Shown: piece by piece, positions 34,229-45,353 of the stretch
How the letters are laid out: every line of letters starts with the position of its first letter
Position numbering within the stretch: position 1 is the first letter of the stretch
Origin: Bdellovibrio bacteriovorus
GTDB taxonomy: Bacteria > Bdellovibrionota > Bdellovibrionia > Bdellovibrionales > Bdellovibrionaceae
DNA length: 64,000 nt
Direction: 5' to 3'
NCBI RefSeq assembly: GCF_002208115.1
Contig: NZ_CP020946.1
Coordinates: 3,658,001-3,722,000, forward strand
The notes under the pieces: generated by a model
What the model saw: only the letters and a program-made list of their open reading frames with translations
Databases searched by the model: none
Told to the model about the DNA's origin: nothing
Translations under genes and position numbers: made by a program

Positions 34229-35716
34229 ATGAACCAACTTTCACTCAAAGGCCGCTTTCTGATGGTGACCGGACTGTTGATGGCGATCGCCCTGATCACC
34301 AATCTGCTTTCCTTGGACCGCCTTCGCTTTCAGAACAAGGTCACCGGGGAAATCGGCGAAGTCTGGCTTCCGGCGGTCAGTAAAGCCGCGGATCTGAACA
34401 TCAATCTGGCCAACTATCGCAAGCTGGAATTCAACCTGCTGGCGACCCAGAGCACTGACGAACGCAAACAGATTCTGGATGAAATGGACAGCCTGCTTGG
34501 AAATATCACGATTTACTCGAAGGTTCTGGATCCTTTGCTGACCACCGATGATCTTCGCAAAACCTATGAAGAGTTCCTGGCGGGCTGGGAGGCCTATCAG
34601 GAAGAAAGCGAAAAGTTCAAAGGCGCCGTTGATCAGGAAAACGAAAAACTCGCTGAAGAGATCCTGCAAGGGACTTCCAACACCCAGTACACCAAAGCCT
34701 ATGATTCCCTGAAGAAACTTACCGATGACAGCTACATGGCCGGCGTAAGCAATGCTGAAAACGTCGCCAAGAACTTCAAACTGACCATCTACGTTCTTTC
34801 CTCCGTTGTGGGTGTCAGCCTTTTACTGGGGCTTTTTGTCAGCTTCTGGAACATCCGCAAAGTTCAAAGGTCCTTAAACATGGTTGCTGGCGGCCTGGAT
34901 GAAAGCTCCTCCACCATCCGCAACCGGGCGACGGAACTGGTGTCTTCCAGCGATCAGATCTCTTCAAGCTCCACGTCCACGGCAGCCTCATTGGAGGAAA
35001 TCGTTGCATCCATGGAAGAGCTGACCGCCACAGTTCGCCAGAACTCGCTGAACTCCAATCAGGCGGCGAATATCTCCGTTGAAGGCCAGCGTACAGTGGA
35101 TGAAGGACAGAAAAAACTGGAACGTCTGGTACAGGTGATCAGCGAGATTTCCAACAATTCGAAAAAGATTGAAGAGATCCTGACGATGATTGACGACATC
35201 GCCTTTCAGACGAACCTGCTGGCGCTGAATGCGGCGGTGGAGGCTGCGCGTGCCGGGGAACAAGGAAAAGGGTTTGCCGTTGTGGCCGACGCGGTTCGGG
35301 CACTGGCGCAAAAGAGCGCCGGGGCTGCCAAAGAAATCAGTGTTCTGATTCACGAGGCTTCCGAAAAATCCAAGCAGGGCGTCAGCCTGGCTGCAGACAG
35401 CGACACGGCTTTAAAAGCCATTGTGCAAAACACCCGCACGGTGTCCGAGCTGATTCAAACAGTGGCCCAAGGGTCCCATGAACAGTCCCAGGGCATTGAG
35501 CAGGTGAACAAAGCCCTGACCCAGATCGATCAAAGCCTGCAAGGCGTGGCTTCATCCATGGGTGCCGTCACGGGCTCCACGGAAGACATGCAGACCCAGT
35601 CTGAAGAATTACACAAAATGATGTGTGAACTTCACATTCTGGTCGGACATAAAGAAAATAAAAACAAAGAAAATGAAACCAAACACGGGCACGAAGAAAT
35701 CGAGTCCGCCATTTAA
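34229..35716 (+). CDS. Methyl-accepting chemotaxis protein
   Basis: 495 residues from ATG 34229, with GGAGGA 8 nt upstream. TM1 (about 8-28), a helical periplasmic sensor of the 4-helix-bundle MCP type (about 29-190), TM2 ([21 protein letters not shown]) and a cytoplasmic coiled coil follow, with the highly conserved hairpin tip [43 protein letters not shown]. There is no clear HAMP domain between TM2 and the signalling part. The C-terminus is Lys/Glu-rich. It sends signals to CheA/CheW elsewhere; the ligand is unknown. Confidence 0.95.
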   Translation: MNQLSLKGRFLMVTGLLMAIALITNLLSLDRLRFQNKVTGEIGEVWLPAVSKAADLNINLANYRKLEFNLLATQSTDERKQILDEMDSLLGNITIYSKVLDPLLTTDDLRKTYEEFLAGWEAYQEESEKFKGAVDQENEKLAEEILQGTSNTQYTKAYDSLKKLTDDSYMAGVSNAENVAKNFKLTIYVLSSVVGVSLLLGLFVSFWNIRKVQRSLNMVAGGLDESSSTIRNRATELVSSSDQISSSSTSTAASLEEIVASMEELTATVRQNSLNSNQAANISVEGQRTVDEGQKKLERLVQVISEISNNSKKIEEILTMIDDIAFQTNLLALNAAVEAARAGEQGKGFAVVADAVRALAQKSAGAAKEISVLIHEASEKSKQGVSLAADSDTALKAIVQNTRTVSELIQTVAQGSHEQSQGIEQVNKALTQIDQSLQGVASSMGAVTGSTEDMQTQSEELHKMMCELHILVGHKENKNKENETKHGHEEIESAI

Positions 35717-35726
35717 GGAGTTATCC

Positions 35727-36035
35727 ATGAAGAAATCCACATTGATCGCCGCTTTGATTGTTTTTGGATCTGTTGCAGCCCACGCCGGTGATTGCACGAT
35801 CACAACCAGCCGTAAGGCCTGTGCCGGAAAGGAAACTGAGGCGTTGAAACCTTACAACGGTAAAAATCCGACTGATGAATCCAAAAAACTGGACAGCGAG
35901 GAAGCCTGCCTGAAATGGGGCGAGAAATCCTCCAAAATCATCCGTAAGGGCACGCTGACGGAAAAATCCGTGACTGTCAAATTTGATGGCAAGGATCTTG
36001 GCAAGACTTTCGCCGACAAAGCAGAGTGCAAATAG
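35727..36035 (+). CDS. Small secreted cysteine-containing protein, unknown function
   Basis: 102 residues from ATG 35727, preceded by AAGGAG 6 nt upstream. The signal peptide MKKSTLIAALIVFGSVAAHA is followed by a Lys-rich mature part with four Cys (GDCTIT, ACAGKE, EACLKWG, AECK), probably two disulphides in the periplasm or outside. No family is recognised. It begins 10 bp after the chemoreceptor stop, so it is probably co-transcribed with it, and ends at a strong terminator. Confidence 0.85.
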   Translation: MKKSTLIAALIVFGSVAAHAGDCTITTSRKACAGKETEALKPYNGKNPTDESKKLDSEEACLKWGEKSSKIIRKGTLTEKSVTVKFDGKDLGKTFADKAECK

Positions 36036-36062
36036 AGCGAAATCGTCTAAGTTCTTTACGCC

Positions 36063-36088
36063 AGGGAGGTCCAGGGACCTCCCTTTTT
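36063..36088 (+). terminator. Rho-independent terminator before the Flp cluster
   Basis: An 8-bp GC-rich stem (GGGAGGTC/GACCTCCC, loop CAGG) is followed by TTTTT. It insulates the chemoreceptor transcript from the pilus operon. Confidence 0.9.
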
Positions 36089-36139
36089 ATTTTCCCAAAA
36101 TGAGACGTGCGCGTTGTTCAGTTTCTGTAATCCGTCCTC

Positions 36140-36168
36140 TAAAGAGAATCCCAAAATTATCCGATATT
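36140..36168 (+). promoter_or_regulatory. Candidate sigma-28 (FliA-type) promoter of flp
   Basis: TAAAG and TCCGATAT are separated so that TAAA-N16-TCCGATAT resembles the sigma-28 consensus TAAA-N15-GCCGATAA (one base longer). It lies about 20 bp before the flp ATG, giving a very short leader. FliA is reported to drive attack-phase genes in Bdellovibrio (established knowledge); the match here is by eye. Confidence 0.45.
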
Positions 36169-36188
36169 GTCTCTAAGGAGGAACATCC

Positions 36189-36377
36189 ATGAAGAAGTTT
36201 AAGAACTTTTCCAAGAAGCTATTGAAGAATGAACGCGGCCAAGGTGCGACAGAATACATCCTGTTGCTGGTGGTTGTAGTCGCTTTGGTGGTTATCTTCA
36301 AAGACAAAATCAAAAGCGCAATGGAAGAAAAAGTCGGTTCATTGGCTAGTGATATCACAGGCTTCAGCGGTAACTAG
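36189..36377 (+). CDS. flp: Flp-family type IVb pilin
   Basis: 62 residues. A basic leader ends NERG, with predicted cleavage before QGATEYILLLV. This gives Glu+5 and Tyr+6, the Flp hallmark, followed by a hydrophobic helix and a short amphipathic tail. It is the major pilin of the Tad pilus. Strong AAGGAGG stands before the ATG. It is first gene of the cluster behind a candidate sigma-28 promoter. The prepilin peptidase gene is not in the window. Confidence 0.96.
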   Translation: MKKFKNFSKKLLKNERGQGATEYILLLVVVVALVVIFKDKIKSAMEEKVGSLASDITGFSGN

Positions 36378-36426
36378 TTTCTCCTGACGATTTCCGCTAT
36401 CAAGCTGGGAATAAAAGGGGGACCCA

Positions 36427-36621
36427 ATGACCGTAGAGTATGTGCTTTTACTATTTGCGACCTTCTTCTTTATCCTGAAGGCGTTCATGACTGCTCCGGC
36501 CGAGGCCTTTAAAACATCAGGCCCGCGGCTGGGTGCACGCATTGAACAGCAACTCACGACAGGAGCAGGTTTCAAACCCATTGATGGAAATCACATTGGC
36601 TGGGACGGAGAAACAAGATGA
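36427..36621 (+). CDS. Leaderless Flp-like hydrophobic small protein
   Basis: 64 residues beginning MTVEYVLLLFATFFFILKAF. The TVEY followed by a hydrophobic helix mimics the mature N-terminus of Flp (ATEYILLL), but there is no basic leader or Gly cleavage site. A stop codon 15 bp upstream in frame rules out a longer N-terminus. AAAGGGGG precedes the ATG. It ends overlapping the next gene by ATGA. It could be a pilin-like membrane subunit inserted without processing, or a minor assembly factor. Function is inferred only from place and resemblance. Confidence 0.8.
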   Translation: MTVEYVLLLFATFFFILKAFMTAPAEAFKTSGPRLGARIEQQLTTGAGFKPIDGNHIGWDGETR

Positions 36622-36866
36622 AAAGGCATGTTAACAACAACAAAGGCCAATTCCTTGTCGAGTCCGTCCTGCTGATGACTTTCATGGTGGGAGCTCTGAT
36701 CTGGGCAACCGGTCAGCTGCGCGAGAACAAGTATCTTGCGAAACTGATCTCAAGCCCCTGGCAGAAAGTTTCCGGAATGATTGAGTCCGGCGTCTGGGAC
36801 ACCCCGGAAAGCGCCAGGGCCAAGCATCCCAACCAGGTTCGCCGGTCTCTGACCGCAGAACCTTAA
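36618..36866 (+). CDS. Small prepilin-like (TadE-class) protein
   Basis: 82 residues. A basic leader ends NNNKG before QFLVESVLLMTFMVGALIW, a prepilin peptidase-type site with Glu+5. The soluble part is short and carries a Trp-Pro-rich segment. It is likely a minor pseudopilin of the Tad machine. It overlaps the preceding gene by 4 bp, and the next starts 9 bp later. Confidence 0.82.
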   Translation: MKRHVNNNKGQFLVESVLLMTFMVGALIWATGQLRENKYLAKLISSPWQKVSGMIESGVWDTPESARAKHPNQVRRSLTAEP

Positions 36867-36875
36867 AAGGAGAGA

Positions 36876-37517
36876 ATGAGCAGAACGAAGAGCTTCTCCA
36901 GTACAATACAAAATGAACGCGGAATGATTTCCGCAGAGTTCATTTTTGCCATCGTCATTGCGGCGGGGCTTTGTATTGTCTTCTTCGCTCTGAACTTCAC
37001 TCTGTCCATGGCCGAAGTGGCCCAGTACATCGCGTTTTCTGCTTCCCGTGCCCACGCAGCCGGGCACATCGATCAGGACAAGCAGGAACAGATGGCCAAA
37101 GACAAATACCTTTCCCTGATCAACAACCGTGAACTTAAGCCTTTATTCAACAAGCCTGACGGCGGATGGTTCGTCCTGTCCCCGCAGATTGATGTTCGTG
37201 GTGGTGGTGAATCCGGTCGCACCTTTGACAGCGACTATCGCTACACCGAAGAGCGCGTCCCGCAAGTGGGCGTGCGCTTTGATTTTACAGCCAAACTGCT
37301 CAGCCTGAAAGTCGCCTTCCTGGGGCCGACCAACGAGGACGATGCAGGATTCAGTGCCAAGGTGACCGCCTTCCTGATTCGTGAGCCGACTCAGAAAGAA
37401 TGTTACGAACTTCAGATCAAGCGCCGCTATGAAGCGGTTTTGAATCTGGATCAACGCTTTAAGGAAATGGCCCGCGACACCGCAGGCTATGTTCCGTCGG
37501 AGGATAACGGATGCTGA
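36876..37517 (+). CDS. TadE-like minor pseudopilin
   Basis: 213 residues. The leader ends NERG before MISAEFIFAIVIAAGLCIVFF (Glu+5, Phe+6), then an extracytoplasmic domain with a GGGESGRTFDSDYRYTEE segment and a C-terminal Cys. This is the TadE/TadF architecture; such proteins are processed by the prepilin peptidase and are needed for pilus assembly. The ATG is preceded by AAGGAGAG. It overlaps the next gene by 7 bp. Confidence 0.88.
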   Translation: MSRTKSFSSTIQNERGMISAEFIFAIVIAAGLCIVFFALNFTLSMAEVAQYIAFSASRAHAAGHIDQDKQEQMAKDKYLSLINNRELKPLFNKPDGGWFVLSPQIDVRGGGESGRTFDSDYRYTEERVPQVGVRFDFTAKLLSLKVAFLGPTNEDDAGFSAKVTAFLIREPTQKECYELQIKRRYEAVLNLDQRFKEMARDTAGYVPSEDNGC

Positions 37518-38017
37518 AAAAGCAAAAACGCAAATCCTCCATTAATAATGAAAAAGGGATGGCTGTGTTAGAGCTCGTCCCTATTATTATTGTGATCGTG
37601 CTGCTGGTGAACTTCTCTTTGGGGTTCTTCGGCGCCATTCACACCGGGATTCTCAATTCAATTGCGTCCCGGAACTATGCTTTTGAAACTTTCCGCAACC
37701 GCGCCAATCTGACTTACTTCCGTTCCACTCCGAATGCGGACGTGGCCCTGACGTACGATAAGGTCGGCATGCGTGTGCATGGAACCCTGTCTGAAAACAC
37801 CAAAGAAGGTGCCAATGACTGGGTGGCAAGTTCCCGCCGCATTGACTTCATGGCTTTGCAGCGTGAAGCCGCTGAAATTGCGGGAACAAAACCGGAACAC
37901 GAAAGAACCCGTTCTCTTCCCGGCGGAAGAAACGAAACTCTTTCGGTGAATCCGATCTGGATTAAAACGACGTATGGAATTTGCCTTAACTCCGAGTGCG
38001 CAGGCACCGGAAGCTAA
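37511..38017 (+). CDS. TadE/TadF-like minor pseudopilin
   Basis: 168 residues. The leader ends NNEKG before MAVLELVPIIIVIVLLVNFSLGFF (Glu+5, Leu+6), followed by a periplasmic domain with two Cys near the C-terminus. It is the fourth consecutive small protein with a pilin-like helix. It follows the upstream TadE-like gene with overlap and precedes the cpaB homologue by 14 bp. Confidence 0.86.
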   Translation: MLKKQKRKSSINNEKGMAVLELVPIIIVIVLLVNFSLGFFGAIHTGILNSIASRNYAFETFRNRANLTYFRSTPNADVALTYDKVGMRVHGTLSENTKEGANDWVASSRRIDFMALQREAAEIAGTKPEHERTRSLPGGRNETLSVNPIWIKTTYGICLNSECAGTGS

Positions 38018-38031
38018 GAGAGTGGGACATT

Positions 38032-38943
38032 ATGGGATCAAACGAAACTAGAAATTTATGGCTTTCGATTGCAGCAGGTGTCTTTGCGACCTTCCTGCTG
38101 TACAGCTATTCCCAGGAAAAAAAGGCCGAGTACGACAAACGCTTCGGTTCCACTAAGCGTGTGGTCGTAGCCAAGGAAGACATCGCCGAAATGCAGACCA
38201 TCTACGACACGATGGTTGAAACCAAAGAGCTTCCGGCGGATTTCATCCAGCCTGATGCCATCACGATTCCAGACGAAATCATCGGTAACGTGGCGGCCGT
38301 GCCAATCAGAAAAGGCCAGATGGTCGTGAAGAACAACCTTTTGACTCCGGGCCCGGACACAGGGATTTCCCTGCAGGTTGCGCCCAGCAAACGTGCTGTC
38401 ACCATTCCCGTGGATGAAGTGCGCGGGGTTGCGAAACTGATCCGCCCTGGGGACCGTATTGATATTTACGCCGCGGTGGATTCCGGCAAAGGTGTGAACC
38501 AGCGCCGTGAAGTCTTCACCATGATGAACGACGTGGTCGTTCTGGCAACGGGTGTGAGTGTTGTGAATAACATTCCACGCATGTTTGAACTGGATTCAAC
38601 CGGAAAGAACCTGACCCAGATCGCCCTGACTGGTGACACCAAGTACACCACAATCACGGTCGAAGCGACGCCGAAAGAGGCGCAGGATCTGTTCTATATT
38701 CTTTCCACGGCTCCGGGGAACTTGTTTATGGCTTTGAGAAATCCAAGCGACAGAACAATTCCGCCGCGCATGCCAAGTTCGACTTCTGACAGTGTATTGG
38801 GAAAACCGATGGTTTCTATGGACGCTCCGGCAGCACCGGCAATCGCGATGCCGCCACGACCTTACGTACCACCGGTTCAACAACAGAGGGCAGCACCTCC
38901 GCCAGCACAAAGACCACGCGCCAACGGGTTTCAAACTTTGTAA
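38032..38943 (+). CDS. cpaB: Flp pilus assembly protein CpaB/RcpC
   Basis: 303 residues from ATG 38032. An N-terminal membrane anchor (LWLSIAAGVFATFLLYSY) is followed by an SAF-type domain (VVVAKEDIAEMQTIYDTMVETKELPADFIQPDAI.. IRKGQMVVKNNLL) and the RcpC beta domain (KRAVTIPVDEVRGVAKLIRPGDRIDIYA). The C-terminal 45 residues are Pro/Ala/Gln-rich and disordered. It stabilises the secretin in the periplasm. The upstream in-frame opening at 37996 overlaps the previous gene and is less likely. Confidence 0.92.
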   Translation: MGSNETRNLWLSIAAGVFATFLLYSYSQEKKAEYDKRFGSTKRVVVAKEDIAEMQTIYDTMVETKELPADFIQPDAITIPDEIIGNVAAVPIRKGQMVVKNNLLTPGPDTGISLQVAPSKRAVTIPVDEVRGVAKLIRPGDRIDIYAAVDSGKGVNQRREVFTMMNDVVVLATGVSVVNNIPRMFELDSTGKNLTQIALTGDTKYTTITVEATPKEAQDLFYILSTAPGNLFMALRNPSDRTIPPRMPSSTSDSVLGKPMVSMDAPAAPAIAMPPRPYVPPVQQQRAAPPPAQRPRANGFQTL

Positions 38944-38977
38944 TTGGGTCTGATTTAGGGGAATTGAAGGGGGATAT

Positions 38978-40507
38978 ATGAGACGTAAATTTCTGATCAC
39001 CGGACTGCTCAGTCTGTTTATGATCAGTGGAAATGTGGCCTGGGCCCAGGAAGAACTGGAAGCCTCGCCGACATCATCCACAGAAGGTGAAGAGGGCGTA
39101 TATCGTTCTCGCAAATTCATCAATCTCACCCTCGGCATTGAGCAGGACGAGAAGCTTCCCCCGCTTCCGGACAGCATTGAATTCAAAGGTGACTTCCGCC
39201 GAATCGTGACTGCGGCGTATGCCAAAGATCTGAATGTGATTCGTTTCACGCCGAAAGGTGAAGGTTTTGCGACCCTGACCATTCACGACAAACGAAACGG
39301 AAAGATCGTTGCGGAATTCCGCATTGACGTCAAGAAAAGCAAACTGGACAAGGTTGTACGCGAGATGCGCGCCCTTCTGGGTGACATCGAGGGTATTAAC
39401 ATCAAGATCGTGAACAACCGCGTGGTTGTCGACGGTCAGATCCTTTTGCCAAAAGATCTGGCGCGTATCTATAACGTTGTTCAGCAGTTCGGTGAACAGG
39501 CGTCTTCGCTTGTTACCTTGAGCCCGCTGGCACAAAAGAAAATCGCAGAGTTCATTGCCCGCGACATCAACAATCCGGAAATCGAAGTGCGTGCCGTGAA
39601 TGAAAAGATCATTCTGCAGGGCTGGGCCAATTCTGATGAGGAAGCCAAACGTGCCGAGATCATCGCCAAAACCTATCTGCCCGATATCGTGATCGAGGCC
39701 GCCGAGGAAAAAGGTGTGATCAAAAAACGCCGCCCGGCGAATGATGGTGTGATCAACCTGATCCAGATCAAGGAAGCTCCGGCGAAACCACCAAGCAAAA
39801 TGATCCAGTTGGTGGTGCACTATGTGGAACTGAACAAGGACTATTCCAAGGCCTTCAAGTTCCAGTTCACTCCGGAACTGGGTGACAACTCGCAGATGAC
39901 CTTCCAGACCGGTGGCGATTCTCCGGGTGGTGTGATCAGCTCGATCACCGGAACTGTTTCCAATCTTTTGCCTAAACTGAACTGGGCAAAACAACACGGC
40001 CATGCCCGCGTACTTGAAAGCACCAGCCTGATCGTGGAAGACGGTAAAAAAGGTGAAATCAAACAGGTGACCAATCAGCCTTATCCGGTCATCGGTAAAG
40101 ACGGCACCCAAGGAACTGCCTTTGCCGAGGTCGGTATCGTGACGGCGATCACCCCTGTTTTGCTGGGTGAAAAATCCGGCAGTGTGCACATGGAAATGGC
40201 CTTTAAGGTGTCCAGCCTTCTGGGGAACACTCCAAGCGGTGCGCCAATCACCAGTGCGAATGAAATGACCTCCACCGTGACGGTGCGCGACCGTCAAAGT
40301 GCGGCTGTGGGTGGTTTGATTCGTAACTCGACCTCGACCGGGTACAATCGTCCGGCAGGTCAGAAGAACCCGATCATCAGCCTGTATGCATCCAAAGACT
40401 TCATCAAGCAACAAAGCCAGTTCGTGGTCTTTGTTACACCGATAGTTAAGACTTCCGCCAGCTCCGGGGCTGAGCAAATTAAGAAGAAGTTCCGTTTACG
40501 CGACTAG
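38978..40507 (+). CDS. cpaC: Flp pilus secretin CpaC/RcpA
   Basis: 509 residues. The signal peptide ends NVAWAQ. A pilus/flagellar N-terminal domain binds (VIRFTPKGEGFATLTIHDKRNGKIVAEFRIDVKKSKLDK), BON-like repeats follow (about 120-240), then the secretin domain (SNLLPKLNWAKQHGHARVLESTSLIVEDGKKGEIKQVTNQPYPV.., TVRDRQSAAVGGLIRNST, QFVVFVTPIV). It forms the outer-membrane ring for the pilus. AAGGGGG precedes the ATG. A hairpin spans its stop codon before the next gene. Confidence 0.93.
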   Translation: MRRKFLITGLLSLFMISGNVAWAQEELEASPTSSTEGEEGVYRSRKFINLTLGIEQDEKLPPLPDSIEFKGDFRRIVTAAYAKDLNVIRFTPKGEGFATLTIHDKRNGKIVAEFRIDVKKSKLDKVVREMRALLGDIEGINIKIVNNRVVVDGQILLPKDLARIYNVVQQFGEQASSLVTLSPLAQKKIAEFIARDINNPEIEVRAVNEKIILQGWANSDEEAKRAEIIAKTYLPDIVIEAAEEKGVIKKRRPANDGVINLIQIKEAPAKPPSKMIQLVVHYVELNKDYSKAFKFQFTPELGDNSQMTFQTGGDSPGGVISSITGTVSNLLPKLNWAKQHGHARVLESTSLIVEDGKKGEIKQVTNQPYPVIGKDGTQGTAFAEVGIVTAITPVLLGEKSGSVHMEMAFKVSSLLGNTPSGAPITSANEMTSTVTVRDRQSAAVGGLIRNSTSTGYNRPAGQKNPIISLYASKDFIKQQSQFVVFVTPIVKTSASSGAEQIKKKFRLRD

Positions 40508-40522
40508 GGTCTCGTAAACGGA
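40491..40522 (+). other. Hairpin spanning the secretin stop codon
   Basis: Arms TCCGTTTACGCGAC and GTCTCGTAAACGGA pair over 14 bp with one mismatch around a TAGG loop that holds the stop codon. No T-run follows, so it is probably not a terminator. It may tune expression of the downstream ATPase gene or protect the mRNA. Confidence 0.6.
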
Positions 40523-40559
40523 CCTCCTGTTTCAGCCGATAGGAAAGCTGGAGGTCTGT

Positions 40560-42776
<2,217 letters not shown>

Positions 42777-42779
42777 GTC

Positions 42780-43655
42780 ATGAGTTTCCTGTTTAACGAA
42801 TGGGTTATGATCCCTCTGTTTGGCATCTGCGTTTTCGTCATCGTCATCCTTTGGGCTGACAAGGCGATTGCGTGGCTGCACAAGCGCAGCCTTGGCCAGC
42901 GCGACGAGGTGATCAAGATTCTTCGGGTGATGGGAATGGACGTCGACGAAAAGAAAGTCACCCTGATCATCCTGCTGATGAGCTTCGGTTTGGGTGCCCT
43001 GGTCTTCCTGATCTTCTGGCCAAGTGTTTTGATGGGTGCATTCTTTGGTGCTTCCATCACCGTGGCCGGCTGGCAGTTGCCACTGCTTTTGGTGCGCATG
43101 ATCTATGAACAGCGCTGTACCAAGTTTGTGGATCAGATGGTCGATGGTCTGACGATCATGGCCAACGGTATCAAGGCCGGATCCAATCCGCAGGAATCGA
43201 TGAAACGTGTGGTGGAGATCATGGGAAATCCTATGAGCCAGGAATTTGCGCAAGTTTTGTATCAGATGCAAGTCGGTGACAGCTTTGAAAGCGCACTGAA
43301 TGACCTTGGCAACCGCATCCCGCGCCCGGATGTGCAGATGTTTGTGACCTCCATCAACATCTTAAAAGAGACCGGTGGTAATCTGGCAGAAACTTTCCAG
43401 ACCATCGTACTGGTCGTGCGCGAACGACAAAAAGTAGAGAAAAAAATTCAGGCTTTGACCGCTCAGGGGATGATGCAAGGGATAATCGTCACTCTGATTC
43501 CGTTTATCTTGATGGCCGTGTTCCTGGTGATCGATCCGGCGTTCATCAAACCTATGTTTAACACAACCCTAGGTCTAGTGTTACTGGCAGCGATGCTGGG
43601 TCTGCAAATAATCGGTGGCGTGCTTATTAAAAAGCTTGTTACCATTAAAGTGTAG
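42780..43655 (+). CDS. tadB: Flp pilus inner-membrane platform protein TadB
   Basis: 291 residues. Two N-terminal hydrophobic segments, a third pair, then a type II secretion F domain (FVDQMVDGLTIMANGIKAGSNPQESMKRVVE.., PRPDVQMFVTSINILKETGGNLAETF) and two C-terminal helices. TadB normally pairs with TadC. No second F-domain gene is present here, so TadC is encoded elsewhere or TadB acts as a homodimer (inference). It starts 3 bp after the fused ATPase stop. Confidence 0.92.
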   Translation: MSFLFNEWVMIPLFGICVFVIVILWADKAIAWLHKRSLGQRDEVIKILRVMGMDVDEKKVTLIILLMSFGLGALVFLIFWPSVLMGAFFGASITVAGWQLPLLLVRMIYEQRCTKFVDQMVDGLTIMANGIKAGSNPQESMKRVVEIMGNPMSQEFAQVLYQMQVGDSFESALNDLGNRIPRPDVQMFVTSINILKETGGNLAETFQTIVLVVRERQKVEKKIQALTAQGMMQGIIVTLIPFILMAVFLVIDPAFIKPMFNTTLGLVLLAAMLGLQIIGGVLIKKLVTIKV

Positions 43656-43685
43656 TTTGTCAGTTTCAAGGAAGAGGTATCGATA

Positions 43686-45338
43686 ATGAAGAAAGCACTC
43701 TTGGCGTTCGCCTTTCTTTTTTCTGCCCAGGCGTTCGCGCTTGTGGATATGAAAAATGCCAACTACTCCAACACCTGGATTGATATGGATGTTCCAGGCA
43801 GCGGGTATGATCTGAAAATCGTGCGCACCTATAACAGCCGTTCTCTTTTCAACGGTATGTTTGGCTTCGGCTGGTGTTCTGATTTTGAAACCGCGATGGA
43901 AGTCACTGCCGAAGGCAACATCAAGGTGAAAGAATGCGGTGGTGGTCTTGAAGTGACCTTCTCTCCTCGTGAAATCACCCGCAAGGATGTCGACAGCTCT
44001 ATCGCCCAGATCGTGAACAAGATGAAAGCGGAAAAGAAAGTCGGCCTGACAGAGGCGGCGATCAACACGCTGAAGACACAGTTACTTGAAGACGACAGCC
44101 TGCGTGCGGAATATGCCCGTCAGTACGGAATCACGGTTCCGGTAAAAGAAGGCACCAAATTCTACGCCAACGGCCGTGAAGTTGAGCACTTCATTTTCAA
44201 CAAAACCTATTACACCAGAAATCTTCCTGATGGCAGTTCCCAGCGCTTCAGCCCGCAGGGAAAACTGACTCATATCTATGACAAGAACAACAACTTCCTG
44301 AAATTCGACTATGACAAGGACGTGATCTCCACGCTCCAGGACAACAATGGTCGTCGTCTGACTTTCAAATACTTCCAGAACAAAAAAGTAAAAACCATCA
44401 CCGGTCCCAACGGTCTGATGGCGGAATACAAGTTCGCCAATCTGGATGACCTGGCTTCCGTAAAGAATGCCTGGTTGAAAACATACACTTACGAATACGA
44501 TGAACTTCACAATCTGACCAAGGCGACCTGGCCGGATAAAACGTTTGTCGCCTTGAAATACGACAAACAAAAAGACTGGGTTCTGGCGTTTGCAGACCGC
44601 GATAAGTGTATCGAGACCTACAAGTACGAAGACTCTCCGACAGATCCAAAAAATCACTACTGGTCCACAGTGAAAAAGACCTGCGGCAAAGAAGTGATGG
44701 CGGATAATAAATATGAATTCTGGCACCAACAGCGCGCGGACGGTCAATATTACCTGCAGCGTGTGATGACGACCGTAAACGGCAACGTCACAGACATCAC
44801 TTACCATGAGGTCTTTGGCAAACCCGTTTCCATCCGTCGCAATGCCGACCGTATCTCTTACGAATACTATCCAGATGGCCTGGTGAAGGTGAAAGCCGCA
44901 CCAAACATGAAGATGGCATTTGAGTACGATCCGAAGGTTAAAAAGGTCAGCTCTGTGAACAGCACTTACTTCAATGAAAAAGGTGCCAAGGTGGCCGTTA
45001 AAGCCGCTCAGTTCAAATACGATGGCAAAGGAAACCTTGCCTATGCCCAGAACAGCGATGGCCAGAAGATCAATATGACATATGATAACCGCGGCCGTAT
45101 TGCGACCATTACAGATCAGGCCAAGAAAGTGGTTAAAATCGAGTACGAGGAACGCTATGGGAAGCCATCTGTAGTTACCCGTCCCGGTTTGGGCACAATT
45201 GTGGTAAGCTATAAACCAAATGGTGAAATCAGCAAAGTGGACAGCAAAGAGGGGCCATCTGTAGCTATGCAGGTAGCCAGCACATTTAATAACCTCTTGG
45301 ATATCATTGCTCCCGCAACTGCGGAACTTTACCTCTAA
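43686..45338 (+). CDS. Secreted RHS/YD-repeat protein (Bd0109-like, hit locus)
   Basis: 550 residues. The signal peptide MKKALLAFAFLFSAQAFA precedes a DUF6531-like N-terminal region (WIDMDVPGSGYDLKIVRTYNSRS) and several YD-type repeats (for example FDYDKDVISTLQDNNGRRLTFKY, YTYEYDELHNLTKATWPDKT, MTYDNRGRIATITDQ). RHS repeats build beta-rich shells or surface fibres. In B. bacteriovorus this gene (Bd0109) neighbours Bd0108 and has been linked to pilus status and prey-independent growth (from memory of published work). GGAAGAGG precedes the ATG. It lies between the Tad cluster and the hit gene. Confidence 0.88.
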   Translation: MKKALLAFAFLFSAQAFALVDMKNANYSNTWIDMDVPGSGYDLKIVRTYNSRSLFNGMFGFGWCSDFETAMEVTAEGNIKVKECGGGLEVTFSPREITRKDVDSSIAQIVNKMKAEKKVGLTEAAINTLKTQLLEDDSLRAEYARQYGITVPVKEGTKFYANGREVEHFIFNKTYYTRNLPDGSSQRFSPQGKLTHIYDKNNNFLKFDYDKDVISTLQDNNGRRLTFKYFQNKKVKTITGPNGLMAEYKFANLDDLASVKNAWLKTYTYEYDELHNLTKATWPDKTFVALKYDKQKDWVLAFADRDKCIETYKYEDSPTDPKNHYWSTVKKTCGKEVMADNKYEFWHQQRADGQYYLQRVMTTVNGNVTDITYHEVFGKPVSIRRNADRISYEYYPDGLVKVKAAPNMKMAFEYDPKVKKVSSVNSTYFNEKGAKVAVKAAQFKYDGKGNLAYAQNSDGQKINMTYDNRGRIATITDQAKKVVKIEYEERYGKPSVVTRPGLGTIVVSYKPNGEISKVDSKEGPSVAMQVASTFNNLLDIIAPATAELYL

Positions 45339-45353
45339 GGAGAAGGTGATTAT

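Noticed and set aside
39074-40477. A 467-codon open frame opposite the secretin gene
   Set aside because: His/Asp-rich antisense frame with no start signal. The secretin on the plus strand is supported by domains.
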